From Sediminicola arcticus (GTDB lineage Bacteria; Bacteroidota; Bacteroidia; Flavobacteriales; Flavobacteriaceae), in NCBI RefSeq assembly GCF_040566695.1, contig NZ_JBEXAE010000001.1, forward strand, positions 558,001-622,000: a stretch of DNA of 64,000 nucleotides, read 5' to 3'. Position numbers and translations under genes: made by a program. The notes beneath the pieces are model-generated. The model saw nothing but the letters and a program-made list of their open reading frames with translations, had not been told where the DNA came from and did not search any database. Positions 1-12,700 of the stretch are shown piece by piece. Numbering within the stretch: position 1 is the first letter of the stretch; every line of letters begins with the position of its first letter.

Positions 1-1181
1 ACCAATGGTATAAGGATGGAGTTATTTTAGCGGGTCAAATAAGCAATACATTAAATGTCAATCAACCTGGAGGGTATTTTGCAAGGGTTTCACAAAGTGG
101 TGGTGCGTGTGCCGCTACTGCCATTGATTCTGAAATTACAACTGTTGTAATTCCGGCCTCTTTTGAAATTACCATAGCCTATACCGCTGAATATGAAGAT
201 TGTAAGAACAATAGTATAGTTTTGGGCGTAGCAACTATAAATGCGCTAGATACTCAAGGAGTTAAAACCGACGTCACTTCTGAACTTATCGGAAACTTTA
301 CATATCAATGGAAAAAAGATGGTATAGGAGTCAACGGCGCCACTGCTAGTTCAATTAGCTTAACGGATATTTCTGAAAATGGTATTTATGAATTAGATGC
401 TGTTGTAGAAACGTATAGTCCTACTTCTAACACCTTAAGTGTTTTGCTTTTGGTAAATGAAACTTTAGCGATTACCGCTAGTAGTTTGGTAAGTTGTAAT
501 GATGCTGAATTTATCACTATTAGCACAACAACAGATCTATCCTCAACCACCTTTGATTGGATCAAGGATGGGGTAGATTTAAATAGTTTAACCGAAACGT
601 TGAATGTTTCAGAAACGGGAAAATACCAATTGGTTGTGTATAGAAACGGTTGTCCTTTGCCTTCTAATGAGATAACTATTTCACCATTGGATGATTCGTT
701 GATTACGTTAGATTCGCCTAATACGGTTGTGTTCCCAACTGGAGGATCTAAAACAGTTACGGCAAGTGGTGGAACAGCCTACCAATGGGTGGATATAAAC
801 AACGTTTTATTGAGTGATTCGGCATCTGTGACCTTTACCGAAGAGGGCAGTTATTTATTGATTGCCAATATAGAGAACTGTGAAATAACTAAGCAAATTA
901 CGGTGGTATTACAAGATATATTCAAGGTGCCCAATGTAATAACCGTTAATGGCGATGGTATCAATGACCAATGGATCATTCCCAACACTTATTCTAGGAA
1001 TAAGGATATCAATGTATTGATATATAACGCAAAGGGGGAGGTCATATTAAATGTTTTCGATTACCAGAACAACTGGCCAGAATCCACAATTGCCTTTAAG
1101 AAACAGAATATGGTTTTTTATTATAAAATAAAAACCAGTAAAGAGGTTTTAAAACAAGGCACCATAACTATCATACGATAA
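1..1181 (+). CDS. T9SS-sorted surface protein, gliding motility C-terminal domain (5' partial)
   Basis: The reading frame is open from base 3 through the left edge, so the gene starts outside the window; a TTG at 222 is only the first permitted start codon inside it. The visible part has several Ig-like segments of about 80 residues with paired cysteines and recurring QW-KDG motifs (QWYKDG, QWKKDG), as in surface adhesins. The last ~85 residues carry the hallmark of the type-B T9SS sorting domain (TIGR04131, CHU_C): VPNVITVNGDGINDQWIIP, then an IYN-KGE strand and a C-terminal TITIIR. By family knowledge this domain directs export through T9SS and attachment to the cell surface. It ends 5 bp before a PorP/SprF gene, the usual pairing. 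The adhesin or enzyme role of the missing N-terminus cannot be judged. Confidence 0.85.
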   Translation, partial: QWYKDGVILAGQISNTLNVNQPGGYFARVSQSGGACAATAIDSEITTVVIPASFEITIAYTAEYEDCKNNSIVLGVATINALDTQGVKTDVTSELIGNFTYQWKKDGIGVNGATASSISLTDISENGIYELDAVVETYSPTSNTLSVLLLVNETLAITASSLVSCNDAEFITISTTTDLSSTTFDWIKDGVDLNSLTETLNVSETGKYQLVVYRNGCPLPSNEITISPLDDSLITLDSPNTVVFPTGGSKTVTASGGTAYQWVDINNVLLSDSASVTFTEEGSYLLIANIENCEITKQITVVLQDIFKVPNVITVNGDGINDQWIIPNTYSRNKDINVLIYNAKGEVILNVFDYQNNWPESTIAFKKQNMVFYYKIKTSKEVLKQGTITIIR

Positions 1182-1186
1182 AGATT

Positions 1187-3295
1187 ATGTTTAAGCAACC
1201 CATTATATATATGCTATTGTTCATTATGGTTCTGACCAAGGTCGGAGCACAGGAGGAGAACCCTTTTGTGGCCTATGATGTCCCAGCACAAAACTTACTG
1301 AAGTTTAATCGGTTTCTGATTAACCCTACTTTTTCTACGGTAAGGGAAGACAAATCCTATGTGAATCTTTTACACAGAAACCAATCAGTATCTTTTAATG
1401 ATAACAATCAAACCTATTTTTTAAGCTATAGTGGACGTATAGATGATAGATCCGGGTTGGGCTTGAGCCTTTACACCCAAAGGGAAGGCATTATTAGCAA
1501 TTATGGAGTTTTGGCGAATTACGCCTATGGGATTAAATTAAGTGATAAAAGTAACTTTACCTTTGGTGCTAACGTATCTTATTACAACAGTGGCTTTGAT
1601 CGAAACAGGTCCAATCCCATAGAAGAAGATCCTTTATTGAATGGTTTTCAAGACAGTTCTCTACTGTCTGTACAACCTGGATTTAATATTTCTTATGGTA
1701 AATTCGATTTTGGTCTGTTTGCGGAAAATCTCTTCGATTATAATATGAAGAGCAGTCAGTCCGTTACTCAGTTCAACGAGAAAACCTTTTCAGGACATTT
1801 ACAATATACCCATCAGTTTAATAACCAAAGCGGGATTATGGAATCTTCGCGTTTGATGCCTATGGCCAGAGTTCGCAAAGTAGGTGAAAATGAGGTTGTA
1901 TTGGGCGGAAGTCTTATTTTAGACCTTCCAAAGCTAGGGTGGGTACAAGCGGGATATGACGATTTCTATGGAGCTGCGGCTGGAATAGGATTTAATTTGA
2001 ATAAACGCTTATCCCTAGGATATACAATGGAAAAAGGGTTATCTAATAATTTTGACAATTTTGGGGTTACCCATGAGATTTCCTTTGCGTATTCCTTTAC
2101 ACCTAACCTTACAGAGGATCGGGTAATGTTGGAAGATCAAGAAGAAGAAGAGTTAGCCAGTTTGGAGGAAGAAATAAATATAGATGAGGCAGTAACATCT
2201 AAGGATGACGAAATAGAAAAATTAAAAATGGCATTGGCCGAAAACAATGAAATACTTGCAGAGCTCATGTTCCGTCAAGATTCCTTAGAGGAGAATAGAA
2301 AGACCGATTTGGAAAAGCGATTTGAAATGGTGATGCGCATGGTCCGCAACGAAACCCAAGGAAAGCGACCAGATCTGGAAGAAAAGGCCAAAAGTATGTA
2401 TTTCTTAAATAACGATAATGTTCTTGCAGAGAATTCTAAAATTGAGGTTAGTACAGAACAACCTTCCGTAAGGGACGATTTTAAAAGGATAATTACATAT
2501 TCTGAAACTAAAAATACAAATGGTATAAATCCGAGGGAGCGAGTTAGGGACGAAGTGGTTTCTAGAAAAGCAATAGTTGAGGATGAGTTTACCCAAGTGA
2601 CCAAACAAAATAATATTAAAAGTAGGAGGTTCCAAGATCTTGATGGTGTTGCAGATGGGTATTATGTAGTGGCCAACGTATACAAGGGAGAACACTACCT
2701 CAATAAATTTGTGGTAGATCTTAACACGAAAGGCTTAGAAGCAGATTATTTCACCAATAAGAACAATGGCTTAAAATATGTTTATTTGAAGCGTTTCGAT
2801 ACCTGGCAAGAGGCCGTTGCAGCTTATAAATCCAACGTGGATGGCACCTATGCAGGGGACAAATGGATCATGAACGTGGACAACAATAAATATAACGATG
2901 CGGATAAGGCCTATGTGGACAATGTGAGCAAAATCAAGAAGCAATCTACGAAATACGGAGTTGACGTACTTCAAAAGAATATCGTTGCAAAGGACAGGGT
3001 GACTTCCAATACACCATCAACCCAGGCCTTTAAAATTAACGGTGTGGATTCTGGTTACTATATTATTGCCAATGTGTTCTCTAATCCAAACAATGCCAAC
3101 CGCTTTGTGAAAATGTTGAATGCCCAAGGCTTGAACGCAAGTTACTTTATCAATCCAAAAAACAACTATCGCTACGTATATCTTAAAAAGCATGGTTCTT
3201 GGAACAATGCTTTGGTATCCTATTACTCTAAAATCAATCGGGCTTATGATCAGAAAATGTGGATCATGAAGGTTACCCCTTCTCTTATAGCTTAA
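1187..3295 (+). CDS. PorP/SprF-family outer membrane protein fused to two SPOR-like modules
   Basis: 702 residues. A signal peptide (residues 1-21, ending VGAQ) leads into a PorP/SprF-type beta-barrel (~25-305; motifs NPFVAYD, FLINPTFS, GLGLSLYTQREG, F-FGANVSYY). A short acidic coiled-coil region follows (~310-385), then a linker and two repeats of ~75 residues (about 490-567 and 622-700). Each repeat reads GYY(V/I)(V/I)ANV ... Y(V/I)YLK ... W(I)M-V, a SPOR-like fold normally associated with peptidoglycan binding. PorP/SprF proteins usually stop after the barrel (~300 residues), so the extension more than doubles the length. It lies 5 bp after the T9SS-sorted protein, so the barrel probably serves that cargo. 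Inferred role: an outer-membrane anchor or assembly factor that also touches peptidoglycan. The barrel call is firm; the SPOR call is by pattern only. Confidence 0.82.
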   Translation: MFKQPIIYMLLFIMVLTKVGAQEENPFVAYDVPAQNLLKFNRFLINPTFSTVREDKSYVNLLHRNQSVSFNDNNQTYFLSYSGRIDDRSGLGLSLYTQREGIISNYGVLANYAYGIKLSDKSNFTFGANVSYYNSGFDRNRSNPIEEDPLLNGFQDSSLLSVQPGFNISYGKFDFGLFAENLFDYNMKSSQSVTQFNEKTFSGHLQYTHQFNNQSGIMESSRLMPMARVRKVGENEVVLGGSLILDLPKLGWVQAGYDDFYGAAAGIGFNLNKRLSLGYTMEKGLSNNFDNFGVTHEISFAYSFTPNLTEDRVMLEDQEEEELASLEEEINIDEAVTSKDDEIEKLKMALAENNEILAELMFRQDSLEENRKTDLEKRFEMVMRMVRNETQGKRPDLEEKAKSMYFLNNDNVLAENSKIEVSTEQPSVRDDFKRIITYSETKNTNGINPRERVRDEVVSRKAIVEDEFTQVTKQNNIKSRRFQDLDGVADGYYVVANVYKGEHYLNKFVVDLNTKGLEADYFTNKNNGLKYVYLKRFDTWQEAVAAYKSNVDGTYAGDKWIMNVDNNKYNDADKAYVDNVSKIKKQSTKYGVDVLQKNIVAKDRVTSNTPSTQAFKINGVDSGYYIIANVFSNPNNANRFVKMLNAQGLNASYFINPKNNYRYVYLKKHGSWNNALVSYYSKINRAYDQKMWIMKVTPSLIA

Positions 3296-3779
3296 AAAGG
3301 AGAAATCAAATGAATTGAAAAGGGGTGTAATTTGATTAAATAGGTAGTTGTAAAAGAGATAGAAATTAAGTAACAGAAATTCAGTTTCATGCCCAAATTC
3401 CTTTAGGATCTATCCCATTTTTCTTATTCAAATTTTATAGCTAGGTCGTCCTTACTACGCCAAAATAGGTGAAGAACACCCGTTTACCGTTAATTACTGC
3501 ATTTTGTCGAATTCTCATTATTGCCCCATTTTATAGAAAAAGAGATCAAACCATACGTAAAATGTGTTTCACAACATAATTTTACCTCCCTACAACAATA
3601 ACTTCTTAGCCTAAGTATTATATACAATATTTGTTATTGATTGTTAGGGTTTTGGAACTTCCCCATGGTTTTCTCAATGAAAAAAGCGATACCAAATCCA
3701 ACTTCCTGCAATTCAAAATAACAAAAACGCATATCTACCAGAAATGGATCGTGTGGGTTTTAACAAATGAATTAGCCGA
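3296..3779. other. 484-bp intergenic region upstream of the SprB-like adhesin
   Basis: No convincing coding frame on either strand and no strong hairpin terminator after the upstream gene. The sequence is AT-rich. A near match to the Bacteroidota -7 element (AATATTTG, one mismatch to TAnnTTTG) lies near 3628-3635, about 145 bp before the adhesin start. If used, the giant gene has a long untranslated leader. Confidence 0.4.
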
Positions 3780-6700
3780 ATGAAAGTTACCTTATTTTCA
3801 AAAATAGTCCTGGCCATTGTCATCCTTTTCGGGTATGCTGGATTTTCACAGGAATTTAATAATTTTCAGGTACGATACCAGGATAATATTAAAGGAGACC
3901 TGACCTTTATTGCAAATAACATTATTAACCGTGACGGTGGTTCGGGTACAACAAGGCCTAATAACGCCTACAACAACTTGAGCACCAATGGAAATGGTAA
4001 TGCAGAATCCGGAGGAGCAAATAATTACAATGACTACAAAAACATGCAGTATATTGATGTGGATGGGGACACATCAACATTTAGCTCAAGTAGTGCTAAT
4101 TTAACCTATCCTTCCCCGGAATGTAACCAGATTAGATATGCAGGGCTTTATTGGTCTGCGACCTATCCTAGCGCACAGGGCGGGCAGAGTATTGGTACAG
4201 GAAGGCAAACTGATTTTAATAGAGTAAAATTAAAGGTACCAGGGGGTACCTATGTTGATATTACGGCTAACGAGGTGTTGTACGATGGCTTTACCAGTAC
4301 GGACGCGTCCATGAGAACAAATAGCCCTTATGCCTGTTATGCAGATGTGACCTCTATATTGTCTGGTCTTGCCAATCCACAGGGGACCTATACTATTGCC
4401 AATGTGAGATCTATTATTGGTAACGGAGTATCCGGTGGTGCTGCCGCAGGCTGGACCTTGGTTGTTGCGTATGAAAACCCTACCGTTACAGGAAAATTGA
4501 TAACAACATTTGATGGCTTTGCAAGGGTAAACGGAGCCAATCCAACCGTGAATGTTAACTATACTGGTTTTGAAACCATCCCGGCAGGTCCGGTAAAAGC
4601 AAATATTGGTGTTGCGGCCCTTGAGGGGGATTTTAGAATTAGTGGAGACCAACTTAGTATAAAAGCAGCCAGTAAAGCAACATTTACCCAGTTGAGCAAT
4701 GCAACCAACCCGGCGGACAACTTCTTTAACAGTAACATCACCTTAAATGGAGTATCGGTCAACAACAGAAACCCCAACAGCACCAATACACTTGGGTACG
4801 ACACAGATTTCTTTTTCTTGGACAATCCCGTCAATGCCACTTTGCCCAATTCAGAAAGTGCTGCTACTTTTAGGTTCACGTCAACAGGGGATCAATATTA
4901 TCCTTTTTTCAATTCTTTTAATGTAGAAATAATTGAACCGGAGATAGATGTTACTAAAAATGTAGAGGACGTCATGGGCAATAACATTGCCAACGCCGAC
5001 GTAACCCTAGGACAGGAAATGTTCTATATTCTGAAGTTTCAAAACATAGGAAATGATGATGCGGTAAATTTCACTTTAAAGGATGCGCTGCCCACCAATG
5101 TGGATTTTCTTCCAAGTGGTCTGGTACTGCCCCCTCCTATTAATGGACAAGCTATTACATATGTTTATGATGATGTTAATCATGAAATTGTTTTTACTGT
5201 ACCCAACGAATTTGTACAAAAGGGAGACCCACAATACACCATAAAGCTAAAGGTAAGGGTGGTTCCGGATTGCTACAGATTAAGGGACGCCTGTTCCAAC
5301 ATCATACAAAACACTGCATATGCCACATATAGCGGATCTTTTAACAATAATATCATTACCGATGACCCAAGTGTCTCCAAGTTTGACAATTGCGGTTATG
5401 CAGTTCCAGGTGCGACTAACTTTTTGGTAAATCTAGAAGATTGTGATTTTACTAGAGAACAATATTTATGCGGAAGTACGGCTACGTTGACCGCAGGTAC
5501 AGGTTTTGACACGTATGAGTGGAGGAATCAAAATGGCACTGTTGTTGGAAATACCCAAAGCATAGTGGTTACCCAACTGGGCACCTATACAGTAACTAAA
5601 ACGGCTCCTGCACCTTGTTTGACTTTTGACGAGGTGATAGAGGTGGTTCCCTTTAGTAACAATGTTCCAAATCCAGTAATTCCTTATGCGGATATTGTAG
5701 ATACATGTTCCAATGATGGTTCATCACTTCCTAAAATATTTTTGTGCGGTGCCAATGATGAGCGATTAATAGAAACCACTTTTACAGATGCTATTTCTTT
5801 TGCATGGCAAAAATTAGATGAGGGGAGTTGTTCTGCCCCAGCCTCTGACAATTGTGTGACCACTAACGCATCTTGTGTTTGGAATACCGTTGCCACTACA
5901 GAGGATTATATAGCAACCGAGGAAGGAACTTTCCGTTTTGTTGTAAGTTATGAGAATGGGTGTTCCAATCGTTTCAACTTTAAAGTATATGAAAACATAC
6001 TTTCTCCTGATGTCATTAAAAAGGATATCATGTGTGGGCAACCAGGAAATATTACCATTACCAATGTTCCCGGCAGTTATGAGTATAGCCTAGATCAAAA
6101 CGATTGGAGTTCCTCAAACACTACGGGTGTATTTGATATTGTAACTCCTGGATCATATAATGTATATATTAGACAACAGAATGTATCTACCAATCCATGT
6201 ATCTTTGTTGTTAATAGTATTGATATATTCCAAAGAAATTTCTCCGTAAATGTTACTAAGACAGATCCATTATGTATAAATGATAAGGGAAGTATTAGCA
6301 TATCTGTAAACGATGTTGATCCCCAATACTATTATGAATTAAGACAGGGTGGGTCATTAGTTGACTCATTTGGCCCTTCAGATGATAATAATTACACCTT
6401 TGCCTCCGTAAATATTGGAGACTATACTATCGTTGCCACAACAGATGATGGGTGTTCTTATTCTCAAGATGTTTCCATTGCATCCAACTCTACAATGAGT
6501 GCTTCGGCAGTGGTTTCCCAAAATGTGAGCTGTAAGGAAGGAAATATACAAGTAAAAGGAGCAGGAGGCTCTGGACAGTATTATTATGCAATTTGGAGTT
6601 ATATTAACGAGAGCGGAGTTGGAGGACCACTTTACAACGAAATTAACGATATACCTGCATCGGAATTTCAAACCAGTGTAATATTTGATGTAAAGATAGG

Positions 6701-9700
6701 GGAGCAGGGCACGTATCAATATGTTGTTTTAGATGGAAACAACTGTGCTGCCATTTCCAACCCTGTAACCATTGCCTTGGAGGAAGAAGCAGAATACACT
6801 GTAAATTCTACCGATGAGACTTGTTTTAATGCCAACGATGGAACGATAAGTGTAAATCTTATAAATGACAATGGATATAATCTAGAATATAGTATAGATA
6901 ATGTAAATTTCTTTCCGAGCAGCAATTTTTCTGATTTGTCTCCAGGAGATTATGTGCTTTATGTTCGATTAAAAAAGGGGAACCGAGACTGTGATTATTT
7001 TTACCCCATTACCATACAGCCAGCTGCAGAAATAACAGCCACCGCTACCTTGACACAAAACTATACCTGCCTTCAAAATGGGATCATTTCCTTTTTAGGG
7101 ATCACAGGTGGTTCTGGAAGCTATGAATATAGTATAGACGGGGTTACCTTTGGTGCGACTACAACATATTCTAATTTAACAGATGGGATTTATTCTCCGA
7201 GTATTAGGGATACCAACAACCCTGCTTGTGTTATCTCCTTACCACAAATAATTATTGATCCGTTAAGCGCACCTACAGATCTAATTTTTAGCGCAACTCA
7301 AATTACATGTGCAACCCCTACCTCTAACGTTACACTAAGTACTTCAGGAGGCTCAGGTGCGTTGACTTACCGTATGACGAGTCCGTCTGTAAAAAATGCA
7401 GATTCGACGGACGGAGTTACAGCAACTTTCAACGGATTGGCTGTTGGCACTTACACCTTTGAGGTAACCGATGAGAATAACTGTACCTATACCGAAAACT
7501 ATACCATCAATGACATAACCTATATAGCGGTTAATGGAGCTCTAGTGAACAATGTGAGTTGTTTTGGCGGCAATGATGGGGCAATTGATTTTAATGTAGC
7601 CGGATTTGGCACCACCTATCAATATACCATTAATGGAGGAACAGCTATCACCGGACAGTCTTCTCCCACTATAAATCTTACCGGTCTTATTGCCGGCGAC
7701 TACATCATTGTGGTAACGGATGAAGCCACGGCTTGTGCAGACACCGCGACCATTACCGTTAATGAACCTTCGGCAGCCCTAGGATTCACTTTTACTGTTT
7801 CACCTCTAACCTGTGCGGCCAATGGATCAGTTTCCATCTCAGCTTCCAATGGGTGGGGAGGGTATACCTATCAATTGACACAACCGGATGCAAGTGTTCT
7901 TGGACCAAAAGCAAGTAATGTTTTTTCTGGGCTTACTCAGACAGGCACCTACACCGTAAGTGTTGTGGATGCTGGGGGTTGCATTGTTACCAATACCTTT
8001 ACTATAACCGCTCCTGTAAATCCCACAGTAACCTTAGATCCTACTACGGATCTATGTTATTCACCTTCAACAGGCGTTAGTTTAACCGCTACGGCTACCG
8101 CTGGCGTTACCCCATATACCTACAGTTTAAATGGGGCACCTGCCCAAAATGGAAATGTATTCAACAACCTGACTCCAGGATCTTATACCGTAGTGGTAAG
8201 GGATGCCTATGGTTGTACAGCTACTTCAAACACTGTTGTTGTGGAACCACAATTGACAGTAGCTTCAGTTTTGACAAAGGAATTGGATTGTAGTGCCTCC
8301 CCAGATGCGGTAATCGACATCACTATTAATGGAGGATATGCTGGGTATTCATATCAAATAAATGGGGGTGCAAGCACCGCCGTTATTGGAAATACGATTA
8401 CGTATACTACCTCAACCGACGATACTTTTATCTTTACTATTACTGATTCTGAAGGGTGTACGGCTCAGACCACTGTGATTGTGGATCCTATTACGACCCC
8501 TGTTGCAATCCATAATGCTATTGATCCAGATTGCGACGGCGCTACTAACGGTAGTGTCGAAATAATCATAGATGGTAATTTTGGAACACCGGCATACCAA
8601 GTAGATTTTAATGGTATGGGCCTCTCTGCCCAAACCCTATATACAGGCTTGGGAGCTGGAACCTACACCTATGTTGTAGAGGATAGCAAAGGATGTACCT
8701 ATACCGATAGTGTTACCCTAACAACTCCAAACCCTATTGCCGCTGATGCCGTATTGACGCAACCATATACTTGTTTGCAAGATGGCATAATTCAAGCACA
8801 AAATGTTATGGGAGGAACAGCTCCTTACACCTACAGTATTGATGGTGTTACTTTTGGAGGGTCAGATACTTTTACCAATTTAACAGATGGCACCTATACC
8901 ATTACCGTAAGGGATGCTAGTGGGTGTACATTTGTTACCAATAGTATCATCATACCTGCTTTAGACCCACCAAGAGATATAGCTTTTAGTGCAACAGCAC
9001 CAAATTGCCCTGCGCAAACATCTGACGTAACCTTAACTGTTACAGGAGGTACAGGGTTAATTACCTATGAGATTACGGCACCTACAGCGTTCAATAACGG
9101 AAACAGTAATATGTTTGCAGGATTGGCACCAGACACGTACACCTTTTTGGTGACGGATGCCAATGGATGTGCATATACCGAAACCTTTACCATATCGCCT
9201 GTAACTCCTATTACTATTACCGGCACTTTGGTTAGTAACGTAACTTGTTTGGGAGCAGCTGATGGGGTCATCTCTTTTGATGCCTCTGGTTTTACTTCCA
9301 CATACCAATATACTATAAACGGCGGGACCCCCGTAACTAATCAAACGGCGACTACAACAACAATAAATGGTTTGGTTGCTGATGATTATATCATCGTGAT
9401 CACAGATGAAACTACCTTGTGTTCCGATACTACGACCATCACCGTTAGCGAACCGGCTACACTATTGACAATAGACGCTATTGCAGTTACCGATCCCACT
9501 TGTTCCCCTAGTGGAACAGTGTCTGGTTCCGTTGCTATTACCGTTTCTGGTGGATGGGGAGGCTATACCTATGAGATTACAGATCCTAGTGGAGCTATAA
9601 CGTTCAATAATACCGGTACTTTTGGCGGCTTATTGGATACTTCTGCACCTTATAATGTAGCTGTAACCGATGTGAATGGATGTGCTGTCACCAGTACATT

Positions 9701-12700
9701 TACATTAAATCCTATTATTGCACCAGATCTTACCATAAGTGCCAATAGTTTATGCTATGATGCCTCCACAGGGCTTACCATTACCGCAACAGTAGCTTCA
9801 GGTGGACAAGCTCCCTTCCAATATAGCGTGAATGGTGGAGCATACCAATCTAGCAATGTCTTTTCAGGATTGGCTCCTGGCACCTATATCGTAGATGTTA
9901 TAGACAGTAAGAACTGTACGGATTCAGAAACAATTACTGTGAATCCTACCCTTACTGTAAATGCTACTTTGGTAAAGGATATGGATTGTACTGCCTCCCC
10001 TGACGCACAAATTAGGGTATCAATTTCTGGGGGAACCAGCACGTTTACTTATGAAGTTCTTTTGGATGGCGCTCCATTCCAGGCAAGTACTGCTGTTCCA
10101 ACAATACCTTTTACGTACACAACAGGAACCGCAGGTTCTTATGAGTTTATCATTAGCGATGGTTCTGGTTGTACCATTACCTCAAATACTATTATAGTTA
10201 GCAGCAATGTCCCTCCAACAGCAGCACCAGTGGTAACAGAACCACGTTGCGCTGGCTCTGCTGACGGATCTGTAAATTTGGGCGTTACAGGTGGAACACC
10301 ACCTTACCAGATTGTTTTTAACGGAAGCACCCCATCAACCCAAACCGTTTATTCTGGTTTGGCTGCGGGGAATTATAATTATACCATTACGGATGCTAAG
10401 GGATGCCAGACTACTGGAACGGTTACTTTAACAGACCCACCAGCCCTAACGTTGACAACGGCTGTTTCACAAGATTATACTTGTACTACGGGTTCTGCTA
10501 CCATAGATGTGACTAGTGCAGGGGGAGGAACTGCTCCTTATGCCTATAGTATTGATGGTGTAAATTTTGGACTTGGAACTTCTTTTTCTGGATTAACTGC
10601 CGGGACGTATACCATTACAGCAAGGGACGCCAATAATTGTACTGTTACAAGTACAGAAACTATCGATCCACTAAATGCCCCAACCGATCTTTCTTTCGCA
10701 TCCACGGCGATGACTTGTCCTGCAGAAGTTAGTAACCTAACGGTGAGTGTAACTAATGGGAACGGACCTTTTACCTATGAGCTGATAGCCCCGGCTCTGA
10801 GCTATAGAAACAATGGAAATGATCCTACATTTACAGCACTTACCCCAGGCACTTATACGTTTAAGGTGACCGATGCCAAAGGGTGTACGGTACAGGAGTC
10901 CTATACCGTCAATACCATACCTAAGGTTAGTTTGTTGTACCAATTGGTCAAAAATGTGACCTGTAAAGGGGATTCTGACGGAGAATTTGCCTTCACGGTA
11001 AGTGACTTTGTGTCCACCTACAGCTATACCGTTACAAATAGTTTTGGCACGATTGTACAATTTGAAAACAATATTTTCCAGACTACTCCTATTCCAGTTA
11101 TAGGAGTTGCTGCCGACTCCTATAGCATAAACGTAACTGATGATACCACTACGTGTATGGCTTCTGCACCAGCTGTGATCAGTGAGCCATTCCTTGCCTT
11201 GGATTTTAGTACAACCAATACAGATGTGACCTGTTTGAACAATGCTGCGATTACGGTAAATGCCACGGGGGGCTGGAGTTCCTACCAATACCAATTAATG
11301 GATGCCACTAGTACAGTTACCATAGTGCCTTATCAAGGGAATAGGGTTTTTAGTAACGTTCCGGCTGGCGATTATACCGTTTATGTAATGGATGCCAATG
11401 GATGTGTTGTGAACAAACCTATTTCCATTTCTCCAGCTTCAGCACCTAATTTAGTTTTAAACGGTAGCTCGGACCTTTGTTATGATGCCGATGGAGTGTC
11501 AATCATTTTAGACGCATCTGCTGGCCAAAGTCCTTATCGATATAGGGTTAATGGAGGTGCTTATCAATTAAGCAACATCTTTAACGGGTTAATACCCGGA
11601 ACCTATGATTTTGATGTTATAGATGCTTACGGTTGTGAGGCGATTACCTTACAAATAGTAGTACCCAGAAGGTTAATTGTAGCAAGTGCAGTATTAACTA
11701 AGGGCATAACCTGTTCTGCAACAACCGACGCCGTAATTGATGTTGCAATTGATGGTGGGTATACCCCATATGATCGTTATGAGTATAGCACTGATGGAGG
11801 TGCCACCTTTATACTAGGAGGAGCAATAACGGGAGCTACTTTTAGCTTTAGCACCAATACTGCAGGGGACTATATTTTTAGGGTATATGATGATTATGGT
11901 TGTGATGCATTTTCCAACACAATCACTGTTAGCCCCACAGAACAACCTGAATTGTCTGTAACGGCAACGGATCCATTATGTAATGGAGATGCTACAGGTA
12001 TGTTGAACATTACGATAGATAGGTCCAAAGGAATTGGACCGTTTACAACGGAAGTTATTGAAATTGGAACACCAACTAATTACGGAAATCAAACTGCAGG
12101 TTTACCTGCAGGGAATTATGAGGTTACTATTACCGATAGTAAAGGGTGTGCTTCCAATCCTTTTGCCATTACCATTGGGCAACCAGATCCAATAGCCTAT
12201 GATTATTCTGTAACTCCGATACAATGTGATGCGGGTGGAATAGTTAATGGAGCTATCACTGTTGAAAACCTAACAGGAGGAACGGCTGAATTCAGCTATT
12301 TCTTAACGGGTAACAATGGATACTCTCAGCAATACGACACTACTTCTGGTGGTGAAGATCACACTTTTACTATTTTAGAATTTGGTATTTATGAAATTGA
12401 TGTGGTGGATGCCAACGGGTGTTCATTGCGCAAAACAGATATTATTGCCTCCCCACCAGATGATCTGGATATAGATGTTTCTGCCATAACAGCTGATTGT
12501 ACAGCAGGAGGAACTGCATCCGTATCTGTTTCTCCAACATCCGGAGGTAGTGGAAATTATGAGTTTGCCATTTTGGACAGCTATAGTACACCATATGCCA
12601 CTTCCTATCAGGCTCCAGACGTTCCTAGTGGCGATACGGCCACATTTACCGGGTTGATCCCTGGGGTAACGTATACCTTTGTGGTAAGGGATATTACCAA

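Noticed and set aside
222..1181. Complete gene starting at 222
   Set aside because: The start codon is a TTG and the same frame is open to the left edge with the same repeat style, so the gene begins outside.
10737..11294. 185-codon open frame on the minus strand
   Set aside because: It lies wholly inside the sprB-like gene, opposite to strongly periodic modules; its residues show no domain and the repeat composition keeps stop codons rare on the other strand.
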